From positions 24,892,660 through 24,956,659 of the forward strand of contig NC_090173.1 in assembly GCF_024679245.1 (NCBI RefSeq): DNA of 64,000 nt. The letters are read 5' to 3'. The notes under the pieces were generated by a model that was not told where the DNA came from, did no database searches, and saw only the letters and a list, made by a program, of their open reading frames with translations. Below, piece by piece: positions 1 through 10,011 of the stretch (position 1 is the first letter of the stretch; every line of letters starts with the position of its first letter). Both the position numbers and the translations under genes were made by a program. The DNA is from Pseudorasbora parva (Eukaryota > Chordata > Actinopteri > Cypriniformes > Gobionidae).

Positions 1-1017
1 TGAGACTGCAAAAACAGACTGTGGAAAATGTAAATATTTAGCATGCCATTGTGTGGTTGTGAATAGTTTTGTTCTCTCTTTTTTTGTAACAATACTACCA
101 GCCTGGTAGACTTTAGTAAATTTGACAAGTTAAAAGTTAACACATATGCAAGGAGCAGCTTCCAATGCCTTATACGTGCGCCTACTATTTACCTAATAGA
201 TTGTGTTATAACTCATCAATAACCTGAAATATATTAGACTTCCAATGAAGAGGCACTGTTTATTTGAAGATGAATACATAGTTTAAGCATGTGTTCAGTG
301 AATTGGCTAACTCACTATCTGATTTTCCATCCAATTTTCAGCGTAAGCTTCATTTGCAAAATCCTTGGTTAACAGCCCCAGCAGCTTAACTCCCTGCTAA
401 AGCAAACATGTATTATGCCCCTGCTGATATGCCATCAGATTTTCAAATATTTTACTGAAACAGAATTGCGTTATGAGTTTTGGAGATTTAGTTCTTTCCA
501 GCATTTAGGAGGAACAACTATTGAATATTAGTTAAAAGGAATGAAAACATTGTTGTCAACGGTGGTGATTTTGAGCTATGATCCACTAAAACATTTTATT
601 TAAAGACAACAAAAAAGCCAGGCTTGTGTCCTAAAGTTTGCAAAAAATCAATCAAGGGTTCTTAATTCTGGCTCTCACGGCTCACTTTCCTGCAGTTTTA
701 TCTCCAACTTTAATCAAACACATATGAACAAGCGAATTAAGCGGTGCGTCTCAATCAGCTCTCCAGTGGAGTAATCAGGGCACTCAGGGAGTCGGCCATT
801 TCAAGACTAAATCAAAAAAATCCTACCAGTGCACTAAAACATTCCCTCCCTAAAACGTCCCGCAATGCACCATGAAAAACCAGGGAACATCGACGCTCAC
901 CATGTTCCCTTAACAGAAGTACATAATTACAGGTAATAGATTTCATCAGATCTGATAGAATGTCATCGCTAGGCAGGTAATGAACATAATCTAGCTAACA
1001 TTTATAATTTATTTACG
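1..1017. other. Non-coding stretch with a weak repeat fragment
   Basis: I see no open frame with coding character. Around 655-750 the text resembles an interspersed repeat that is frequent in fish genomes (a segment running from 'ctcacttTCCTGCAG' to 'AATCAAACACATATGAACA'). The family is recognised only by general familiarity. The rest looks like ordinary AT-rich intergenic or intronic DNA. Confidence 0.4.
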
Positions 1018-1026
1018 GCTAAATGT

Positions 1027-1555
1027 TAGCCTGACAAGCCAGACCCACATCAAGATGTTTGGTCTGGAAACTCACCATAGACAGGGCTCAATCCGAGGGG
1101 CGGGATAAACGGTTGTCTTTCAAACTCCCTCTGCACGTGATAGGATAGCGCTACACCAACCAGAGCAACGAAGGTGAAACAGAGCTCGCTGACTGATTAA
1201 ACATTCGCCGTATCCGGTCGGCTAAACTACGAACACATCTTCCCTTTTTAAGAATGACTTCAGTGTCGCTCTTTGTTCTTTTCTCAGAGAAAAGCTTAAC
1301 TCCAAGTCTTCCAGAGTCGCGGTCAGAGCTGATTCAAAAGACCGCCGCCGTTCGCCAGTTTCTGTGTTTACTAGAAGCATGCAAACGCAACTCGGCCGTC
1401 GTCATTATGGCCCCGCCCGCCGACTCTATACACGATGTGATTGGGCCGTCCAGATTTTGAGGAACACAGCTCAGAATGGTATTGAGAGTTCCTAGACAAC
1501 ACTTGCGGGCAAATTAAATTTGCTGCCGCTAGGGTGCGTCTAGATTTCTAGGCTA
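1027..1555. mobile_element. MITE-like DNA transposon with 9-bp target duplication
   Basis: The 529-bp block is bounded by imperfect terminal inverted repeats: the left end begins TAGCCTGACAAGCCAGAC and the complement of the right end begins TAGCCTAGAAATCTAGAC. It is flanked by an identical 9-bp direct repeat GCTAAATGT at 1018-1026 and 1556-1564. It encodes no recognisable transposase; the open frame at 1254-1460 is short and unremarkable. A 9-bp duplication is typical of Mutator-like and a few other DNA superfamilies, so that assignment is an inference. The body is richer in G+C than its surroundings. Confidence 0.7.
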
Positions 1556-1561
1556 GCTAAA

Positions 1562-2329
1562 TGTAACAAGCAAAGTATACATCATACACCTACATCATTG
1601 TTTTGCCCTTTAGGCGTATGTGTCTTGTTTTTCTGTGTGTATGTTCTTTTGCAGGAGCCTGTTCCACTTGGTTCCATCAATTGTACTTGCTCCAGCCAAT
1701 CGCTGCCTGTCTTGTGTGACTAGCCAATCACACACGGGGACCTGAGATCATCAAAGACTATAAAAACCCAAGTTGGCTGCTACACATGAAGACTTGTTTT
1801 CCCCTCTTTGTGCTGGCCTGTGGACTTTGTTGTAAAGTTTTTCAATGTGTTTTTCCCTTTTGCCTTTATATGGTCCTTGGACCTTCTATTTTGTTGTTTG
1901 TTTTGTGTTTGAATTGGGAACGGGGCCCTGCACATTTCTGCAACCGGTAGACCTTAATTTTGTCTAGTAACATCAGGAGTGTTTGCCACCCATTGTAAGT
2001 TTTTTGTTTTAGCTAGAGTAGGAAGATTTATTTTTGGTGTTTTGTTTTCTAGTAAGCTTCTTCCTACTTTGAATTAGTTGGTGTTTTTATTTTTTATTTT
2101 TGTTGGCAACACTCTTGTTCCCATTTCACCCTTTTTGTTTTGTTCCCCTTTGTGGTACTGTGAATATGTTAATATATGTTTAATTATCTTCTACTTTACT
2201 TATTATGCCCCAAACTTTGTTGTTGGTCTTCTTAAGTCTCTGTGTAGCTTGAATTTGTTCTAGCTGACCTCAGGTTCTAGTTTTATGTTTATGTCCCTCG
2301 ACACCCTCTAGACTACTTGGGACGTTACA
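1562..2329 (+). mobile_element. LTR-like block, possible solo LTR
   Basis: The block starts TGTAAC and ends GTTACA, complementary termini of the TG...CA type seen on LTRs. It has a TATA-like box (CTATAAAAAC near 1757) after a region with two CCAAT-type motifs (CCAATCGC, CCAATCAC), then a long T-rich, pyrimidine-biased tract typical of fish Gypsy LTRs. No matching 5-bp target duplication is visible (ctaaa versus ataat), and the left boundary overlaps the MITE target duplication. The ends are therefore uncertain, and the block could instead be part of an internal region or an unrelated promoter-like sequence. Confidence 0.35.
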
Positions 2330-2656
2330 ATAATAATGTACTTTAAACAACATTAACAAATGATGTCAGCAAGATATCAGTTCTGCTGTAGTTCATAAAT
2401 ATCAGTGGTGATGTAGGCCTACTGAGGACATTGTCCTTACCAGTGCCCAAATTCATGTACACAACACACTGATTCATGTGGAAGCTAGGGAGCTAACTGA
2501 GATGTATCCAAGGTTCTTATATAGAAAGCTACAGACAGATGATTAAGAAATACAGTTAACTACATTTAATTTAAAAAATTTATATAGACAAAAAAATGTG
2601 CTATTGAGATTTTTTGGCATAATATGACTGATTAATAAAACCACAGCCCACATGCA

Positions 2657-2766
<110 letters not shown>

Positions 2767-2860
2767 TTGATTGTGAATATATATAATGTTTGATTGTGCT
2801 AAAGAGGACTATTGCTTTTGTACACTTTAAATATCTTGCATTTAAAGAATAATTATACAA

Positions 2861-2887
2861 TTTTTTTTTTTTTTTTTTTTTTTTTTT
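2861..2887. repeat. Poly-T tract (27 nt)
   Basis: A pure T run on the + strand. It could be the reverse-strand poly-A tail of an old retroposed sequence, but no adjoining SINE or processed gene is recognisable. Confidence 0.9.
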
Positions 2888-3482
2888 GATGCATGTGGGT
2901 TGTGGCTTCCAATAAAGCGGCTGAGTGAACTGACTTGCCTTTAAAGGACTTTTGCTTCTGCTGACAATTGTGAATGTGTACCCAGGCATTTTATTGTGGT
3001 TCTCATTCTTTAATCACTAATAAAATATGCACGCAAGGGTAGAATGTGTATATTCAATTTAAATCTTTTTCCACCAACACTGCACTTCTCTGTGACAGTC
3101 CCTCTAGGGACAAACACATTGACAGGGTAACGTTATTCCATGAATTTGCATGCTGAAATTAGGGCTCTACATGATAATTTTGGAGAGAAATGTCAGAGGC
3201 GTTTGTTTAATCTGTCGTCCCTCTTCTATTCTTAATTGGTGCATGTGACAGACCTCTGACAGAAGCTAGCACGATTTCAGCAAAAACTGTCCGCAGATGT
3301 TGTTTTGAGACTAGTGGGACCTCACCTTACATTAAGTCAAGATAACTGATTTTCAGTGTCCACACCCTTACAAGTTAACAGTCTGAAAGAAAGTTTTTTT
3401 TTACTTCTTTAATCTCCTTCAGAATTGTTACTTTGGCTCAAACTCTGACACATTAACCTTAACCTTATACGTGCTCCAACTA

Positions 3483-3642
3483 TTAAAGGGTTAGTTTACC
3501 CAAAAATGAAAATGTGATGTTTATCTGCTTTCCCCAGGGCATCCAACATGTAGGTGTGTTTGTTTCTTCAACACAAATGAAGATTTTTAACTCCAACCGT
3601 TAACATCCATTTTTCCTTTTTTTGGGTGAACTATCCCTTTAA
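3483..3642. mobile_element. Short TTAA-flanked MITE
   Basis: A 160-bp element bounded by TTAA on both sides. The left terminus reads AGGGTTAGTTTACCCAAAAA and the right terminus TTTTGGGTGAACTATCCCT, which are imperfect inverted complements. The 'gggtgaactatccctttaa' end is a very common terminal sequence in cyprinid genomes. TTAA targets are used by piggyBac and Kolobok transposons; which applies here is not shown by the sequence. No coding capacity. Confidence 0.75.
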
Positions 3643-4020
3643 GTTGTTTACACCCATAGCATAAATGTTCTGTCAATCCCCCCCAAAAATCTGGAGGATT
3701 TCTCATATCAGCAATATGAGTTGCACCTCTGCTTGACCTGGCTTGTTGAAAGCTCTCACCTGTACACTGTTGTGGGAGTTTCGTGGATGTTCTTATTATG
3801 TGCTGGAATATGTTTTTTTTTTTTTTCTTCCTTAAACATTTGTTTTCACTTACACCACATTGTGCTTAATTTGCATTAATTATGTTTTTGCTTCTAGACA
3901 TATCCTGTGTAGAATTTGAAACACAAGAGCAAGTTTTTGCCACTTTAAATAGAAGAAACTAAAGCAACACAGGAGGCAAAGCACACCGTGAATTTTCTAG
4001 TTTCCAAAAGCTCTTATTTG
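3643..4020. other. Non-coding stretch, nothing recognised
   Basis: AT-rich sequence with a poly-T run near 3812-3826. I find no gene, repeat boundary or RNA gene in it. Confidence 0.4.
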
Positions 4021-4110
4021 GAAATAATTTATAAGTTGTTGTTTTTTTTTTCAGCAAGGATGCATTCAATTGATCAAAAAGGGTCAGTAAAGACTTTTAA
4101 ATTTCAAATG
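4021..4110. repeat. Left half of an AT-rich interspersed repeat split by D1
   Basis: Contains the phrase 'CAGCAAGGATGCATT', a run resembling 'TTGATCAAAA', and 'CAGTAAAGAC'. These recur at 28955-29005 and belong to an abundant palindromic repeat of cyprinid genomes. The matching other half appears after the DIRS-like fragment at 5444-5535, so D1 lies inside this repeat. Confidence 0.6.
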
Positions 4111-4176
4111 AGCTTTGCATGTCACAACTCGCCCGCCACCACCTGTTAGGGAGTCGGAAGTATCTGAGGTCACTTC

Positions 4177-4769
4177 ATGCCACTTCTCATTCCGGAACAG
4201 CTCAAGTGTGCGGCCGACGAGCTCTCATGGCAGCCAGCGCTTCCGGGAGAGTGGAGACTCCATCCCCAGGTGGTCCAGCTGATTTGGGATCGCTTCGGGG
4301 CCGCACAGGTATACCTGTTGCCACCCCGGACACGGCCCATTGCCAGTTGTTTTATTCACTGACCGAGGGTCCGGCACGGATGGGCTGGCACAAAGCTGGC
4401 CCCGGGGCCTACGCAAGTATGCGTTTCCCCTAGTGAGCCTTCTTGCACAGACGCTGTGCAAGGTCAGGGAGGACAAGGAGCAGGAGATTAAATCCCTCTA
4501 TTCCCTCTTGGGACCTGTCTCTGGTGCTCAGTGCACTTCAGAGACCTCCCTTTGAGCCTTTGCAGTCAGTCGAGTTAAAAATTCTGTCTCTAAAGACAGT
4601 ACTCCTCACTGCATTGGCCTCTATCAAGAGGGTAGGGGACCTGCAGGCACTTTCAGTCGACGAATCGTGCCTGGAATTCGGGTCAGACTACTCTCACGTA
4701 ATCCTGAGACCCCGGCCTGGATACGTACCCAAGGTTCCCACCACTCTCTTCCGGGACTCAGTGCGATGA
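4177..4769 (+). pseudogene. D1 pol remnant: methyltransferase-like start and tyrosine recombinase N-terminal part
   Basis: In one frame 4177-4362 encodes a peptide containing GEWRLHPQVVQLIWDRFG, which matches the segment after RNase H in D3 (GEWRLHPEVVELLWKVYG). In a second frame 4560-4769 encodes LKILSLKTVLLTALASIKRV followed by a PRPGYVPKVPT block, matching the recombinase of D3, where the R of the KR(I/V)GD stretch is the likely first catalytic arginine of the R-H-x-x-R-Y triad. The later H-x-x-R and Y parts are absent. Frameshifts and stops separate the pieces, so this cannot encode an active recombinase. Family known: DIRS order is gag, RT, RNase H, methyltransferase, YR. Confidence 0.75.
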
Positions 4770-5076
4770 CTGTCCCCCGCCCAACAGGGCCAAGGCCACC
4801 CCTGGGACTCCCGTATGTTGTACTGCCCATGGCTAGTCCATACGTGTAATTTCCACATGGTATCCCCTTTCGGGGTAGTGTGGCTTCCGCAGCGGCCTCC
4901 AGGGGCACGCTTTCCCAGCGTTATCCAATAGTCCACTGATTGGGTCTTGTGGGATGGCAGTGTGACTCTCCCTGCAGGAAATTCCCTGCCCATTGAGACG
5001 GGGTCCGAGGGACTCCCGCAGGGCACTGGAAGTGGTAGTAACTGGCGTTTTCTATAGGGATCCCAATTCGTCGGTC

Positions 5077-5166
5077 ACCGACATACGTCGAATGTCACCG
5101 ACTGAAAGGGAACGTCTCGGTTACATATGTAACCCTCGTTCCCTGAAAGAGGGAACGGAGACGTAC
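5077..5166. repeat. D1 internal complementary region (ICR)
   Basis: The right half (5113-5166) is the inverted complement of the outer right terminus at 5390-5443; both contain ACGTCTCCGTTCC or its complement and the 'GGTTACATATGTAACC' near-palindrome. The left half should complement the lost left end, which cannot be tested here. 5077-5100 also shares 'ATTCGTCGGTCACCGACRTACGT' in direct orientation with 5370-5392 in two shorter blocks. Confidence 0.7.
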
Positions 5167-5443
5167 CTCCCGTCGCCACAGTTGCTGTACCATCACTGCA
5201 GTTCGAGCCACGGGTTCGGCTCCTCTGTGAAAAACAACAGTGCGTGGCGATCGCTTCCGCTTTATACCCACGCAGCGGGGCGGGGTGCGATATGCAAAGC
5301 ATGCACGCCAATGTTCATTGGCCCGTTTTCTATATCTCGAAGCTGATAGGGGCTCCCAGAAGTGATCCCAATTCGTCGGTCACCGACGTACGTCTCCGTT
5401 CCTTCCTTCAGGGAACGAGGGTTACATACATAACTGAGATGTT

Positions 5444-5535
5444 TTTTCAGTATTGCTGTTTTTACTGTATTTTTTATCAGATAAATACAGCCCTGCTGCA
5501 TAAAAATTATTTTACCGACACCAAAAGATTTAAAT
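5444..5535. repeat. Right half of the interspersed repeat split by D1
   Basis: Reads 'TTTTTACTGTATTTTTTATC', 'AAATACAGCCCTGC' and 'TTTACCGACACC', the complementary-orientation arm of the AT-rich palindromic repeat whose other arm stops at about 4110. Confidence 0.55.
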
Positions 5536-6513
5536 TATGGTGTAAATATAAAATAGAATCATGTAAATTTTTATTTATTTGTATTCTTATCTTGATGTAG
5601 CTATAGTTGTGGCTAAGCCTATTCATGCATAATTTAAGATCTTACATGGCCTGTTGTGCATGTGTGTATATGTATGCTTGTTTATTCAAGAGGTATCAAG
5701 TGAATATTATAACCAAGTGTGGTTATGATTGAGACACTATAACTTACTCAAGCTGTCAAAACATTCAAAAGGACTTTTCATTTCTTCCAGATGAGCGAGA
5801 CACACATACAAACACACACAGTTGCTCACATTCTACAATACTGTAAAAAGAAAACAATGTTTTTTTTTTTTCCGTGACCTGGGTCAGAGATCACACATGG
5901 GGGACAAACTGCAATCTCAGGCCATATTTTGCTGTGTTTTACTAGCACTAACAGCACCCAAATGTTCTCTTAGGAGTGCACAATTTTTTCATGCGTTTTC
6001 ATACACCTCAGCTAGCCCAGCATGCTCGAGCACCACATGCTGTAAGGGAGAAGGGTTGATGTAGAGTTTAGGGGAACATGGGAAAGGTAAGACTCCCCTG
6101 GGCGGTTAAGGCTGAAATGATGGACAAAGACCCCTTCAGGGCCGTCTGCTGACAACTCAGGGGTATAGTGATCCACTGCCAGATCAAATTTTTATGAAAA
6201 CTGAATTGACTGATGACTGGCTGCCCTCTATGTGTCGAAACAGTTAACCTTCCACACACAGATGTGAAGAGAAAAGGAAGACGTAAAACCAAAAACAAAA
6301 CCAGCACTTTGGTCTTTCTCTCCAGGCACTGAGTGGAATACCTAACTCCCATGGCATAGGGTCCTTAGTTAGTTAGTCCTCATGTTTAGGGAGAGGGGGG
6401 TTGGGCTCTTATGATCTGTGTAGTGACTTTGTTTTAGAGATATAGATATTAATGTGGTTGTGATACGATTTTGACAGCTCAAACTGTATGAACTCTTTGT
6501 AAAATGTTGCTTA
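5536..6513. other. Non-coding stretch, nothing recognised
   Basis: No convincing gene. The small open frames at 5822-6064 (+) and 6068-6352 (-) lack splice context and protein-like composition. Confidence 0.4.
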
Positions 6514-6633
6514 AGACAACCCAATTGCTGGGTAAGAACAACTCAACCATTCGGTAAAAACAACCCAATTGTTGGGTTGGTGCATTTTCAACCCAACTTG
6601 GGTTGTTTTTAACCCAGCATTTTTTAGAGTGTA
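6514..6633. mobile_element. MITE fragment with repeated AACCCAA/TTGGGTT blocks
   Basis: Dense alternation of CAACCCAATTG, TTGGGTTG and GGGTTGTTTTTAACCC blocks forms strong local hairpins. The right edge 'CAGCATTTTTTAGAGTGTA' resembles a common fish MITE terminus. The left boundary is approximate. Confidence 0.55.
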
Positions 6634-7131
6634 AGACTGTACTAACTAGCTTTCATTCATTTAGCCAGCAATAGGACATAATGAACATGTCAAGTGCTAT
6701 GAAATGCTCTTTAATGGCATGTGCTGTCTCAGTCCACAGCCTAAGCAATCGCTCCGCTCTTCTCCACTATGGTAACCCAGTATAATTTAAATGGTTCTAA
6801 TTATTGCAACATAATTAACCATTAAACACTATTTAATCTTAAACCCCTTATCTAATTTTGCCCAAAAAAACACGTAAAATAACACTTAAGATCAACAATT
6901 TTACTCTTCTCGTCAAGTCCCAAGGAAAGCATCCTGGGAACTACAGTTCTTGTACTTGATTGGTTCACATTTACCCCAAATAATGTAATCTAGATTGCAC
7001 ATTTTAGAGAATTACATTAATCCAAAGCAAAGAAATCAAGTTCAGAAGAGAAACACAATTTTGTTGCATAGATAGCAAATAATAAGATTAAATAAATTGG
7101 ACAGTGTGTATTTTCCTTTTTTTTCAGTGTA
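6634..7131. other. Non-coding stretch, nothing recognised
   Basis: AT-rich sequence without coding frames or clear repeat ends. Confidence 0.35.
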
Positions 7132-7868
7132 TAGTTTACTCACCCTCAAGTCAGCCTAGGTGTTCATGACCAGTACCGCCCCTGGCCGTCTTGATGCCCT
7201 ATGCATCATTACTTTATGATGCCTGCGGGTGTCGCGTTCATGTATTTGTTGACCAGGGGTGCTGAGAGAAAATTCTCGTGGTGCCACCCTCAGCAATTGG
7301 TACCCTACGCACAGCGCGTGGAGCAGCGGCACTGTAATTGACATTCTTCTTTCAGACCAATAAAAGTTGAGTTATATTAAAACAAATCCTGGCTAATCCA
7401 AGCTTTATAATGGCAAGGATTATTGCTCTGTTTTTGAAGCCCATAAAAATGCATCTGTCTGTCGAATAATGTGCTCCACATGGCTCCGGGAGGTTAATAA
7501 ATGCCTTTAGAAGTGAATTGATGCGTTTGTGTAAGAAAGATATCCATATTTAAAACTTTATAAACCAACATTTCAGCCGATCGCCTTCTGTACGCTCAGA
7601 CGGCGAATCAGCCGGAACTTTTAAAAAAAGTTTTAAATATTGATATTTTTCTTACACAAACACAACGGTTTGTTTCAGAAAGCCTTTATTAACCTCCCGG
7701 AGCCGTGAGGAGCACGTTATTTGATTGACCTGCCATTATAAAGCTTGGATTAGCCAGGACTTTTTTAATTTAACTCTGATTGTATTCGTCTGAAAGAATA
7801 ATGTCATACGAATTGAGGGTGAGTAAATCATGGGCTAATTTTCATTTTTGGGTGAACTATCCCTTTAA
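7132..7868. mobile_element. Large palindromic MITE ending at TTAA
   Basis: The right end is GGTGAACTATCCCTTTAA as in the element at 3483-3642. 'TTTACTCACCCTC' near 7136 is complemented by 'GAGGGTGAGTAAA' near 7816. Internal arms are inverted copies: 'GGCTAATCCAAGCTTTATAA' (7390) against 'TTATAAAGCTTGGATTAGCC' (7737), and 'CTCCGGGAGGTTAATAAA' (7484) against 'TTTATTAACCTCCCGGAG' (7686). The extreme left terminus seems truncated. No transposase is seen; the minus-strand frame at 7156-7344 is not recognised. Confidence 0.7.
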
Positions 7869-9656
7869 GTGCTATATAGCGTCTATGTCTTTCAGATGGT
7901 ACTATGTGGAACCATAAACACTCACAGGGGGGCTTTGAGTTTAAATGATTGAAAACTTTACTTAAAGAATGCTTTAATCACAAAACATCAAGATAAGATG
8001 TGCAATATAAGATTATGATTATGTACATATATGAATATACAGCCTTTTTATTGGTTTATTGAATTTGGGTATACAGCTGACTTCACAAAAACCAACTCCT
8101 GTCGAGCCTACAAAAGACTGCAGCCAATCACCATTTCATAGCATTCTTTCGTCCTCCAGTTGTATTCCTCCTTTCACATAATTTAAACTGCAACTGACAG
8201 TATCCAAACTTGTCTTGTTACATCCCACTACCACCCAATTCTCCTTCTTATGGATTATAGATATGTTACTCACCTCTTATATCTTAGATATTAATGGGAA
8301 TTAACTACAATGGCAAAAGCTTTTTTGAATCACTTTTATGCTTTCCTGAGGTCAAAAAGTCTTGTTTGGGGGCTATGTAATGGGGGCAAAAAGGCTGAGA
8401 ACCCGGTATCTTCAGGAAATACATTGTATTTTTATGTTGCTTATTAATCCTTTCCTCAAAAAAACGAAGAGAATAAAATAGAATTAGAGAACCTTTAAAA
8501 AGCTATATAGGTGCTTTTTGTGCACGCTTTGAGTGGAACACGGACAAAGTAGCCTAGTCTTTGGTTGCATGCGTAAATGGCCAAATATGTCAGAAATATG
8601 GCAAAATGTCAAGATGTCGAACATCTACGTAAACACAGTAGGTGTAAGCACTGATTACATTGTTTATCACTCACTCACTCACTCACTCACTCACTCACTC
8701 ACACAAGATTTAATCTTTAAAAAATATTTAGTTTTAATTTTTTTATTTAGTTTTAAAAACTTTGATTAAAGTTAATAAATAAAACAGCTCATAAGCATAC
8801 GTTATCACTAGAATAAAGAATTGTGCATTAATTGGAGACATTTGTCCTGACAAGTTTAATTGTGCCAAGCTATACCCCACTAAAGCTAAGAGTGATAGGC
8901 ATCTCACTAGGTTTTAGGAAAGAGCAATAGACAGATGTCTCCATGATTTGTGACAGATCATTCTTCTATCGATGTTGCAATACTGAGCTTTGATATATTA
9001 GTACTGAAGCATGGGTGGCCATACTAAACTTGCTGATCTATAGAAAGTGACTATATGGAAGTTTGGATGTTTCAAAAAAGTATCTCTTTAAGTGTGTAAT
9101 GTGAGCTGAAAGTCTGTCTGTTTCCATCTTTGCCATTGGTTTTCTCTTTTAAAGTTATCTTTTGAACAGACAAGATCTGTGACAACGTGACACATTCATA
9201 TGCTTTTCCTGTTCCCTCTCATGCTTGCTTTCCTTTAGCTGCACTTAAAACAATGAGCTGTGTTCATGTGCAAGACCCATTCTCAATCTCACAGCCACTG
9301 AAACACTTTTAAGTTTAGATATCCTCTCCCATTTATGCTCATTCAAATACAGTGTATCACTTTATATCAATGTAAACAATATAAACTCTTGCAAAAGAGT
9401 TTCTTCTTTTTTTCAAGATGAGAGGTAGGTTTCATCAGCTCTCAGTTTCAGTTTTCCACTGTTTGTGTGCAAGTTCAGAGCTAAACTCTTATGGACTCCA
9501 CATGTCAGTGTGATTAATGTTGGCAGAAGTACAAGGTATTAAAGAAGTGTGCTTGACTAAGCCCACCGTAACCAAGGTCATCTAGCAGAATCATCAGAGA
9601 GAACTTAGCTTCCAGAGCTGAGCTATGTCTTAAGTTGATCCTCTGCTTTTTGAATA
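7869..9656. other. Non-coding stretch with a (TCAC)n tract
   Basis: Nothing coding is supported. A short tetranucleotide tract (CACT)n lies at about 8669-8701. The rest is AT-rich sequence with no recognised repeat ends. Confidence 0.4.
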
Positions 9657-10011
9657 CAGTGCATCCGGAAAGTATTCAAAGCGCTTTTTCCACATTTTGT
9701 TATGTTACAAGCTTATGCAAAATTGGATTCAAATTATTATTTTCTTTAAAATTCTACAAACAATACAAAACCCTATTATGACAACGTGAAAGAAGTTTGT
9801 TTGAAATCTTTGCAAATTTATTAAAAAAATAAAGAGTGGGAAAAAATGTACTGAGTATTCACAGCCTTTTCCATGACCCTCAGAACAGGTGACCCATTCC
9901 TGTTTTCACTGATGATCCTTGAGATTGCAATCCACCTGTGGTAAATTCAGTTGATAGGACATGATTTGGAAAGGCACAAACCTGTCTGTATAAGGTCCCA
10001 CAGTTAACAGT

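Larger units (their letters stand above)
4111..5443 (+). mobile_element. D1: 5'-truncated DIRS-like (tyrosine recombinase) retrotransposon
   Basis: This is the right end of a DIRS-like element. It keeps a remnant after RNase H, a fragment of the tyrosine recombinase, an internal complementary region and the right terminal repeat ending GATGTT. The left end and most of pol are missing. The right terminus (5390-5443) and the internal copy at 5113-5166 are inverted complements, the diagnostic DIRS arrangement. A TATA-like box on the minus strand (complement of CGCTTTATAC, near 5256-5265) lies in the terminal repeat, as in D2 and D3. Its terminal sequence differs from D2-D4, so it is a distinct subfamily. 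Confidence 0.8.
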
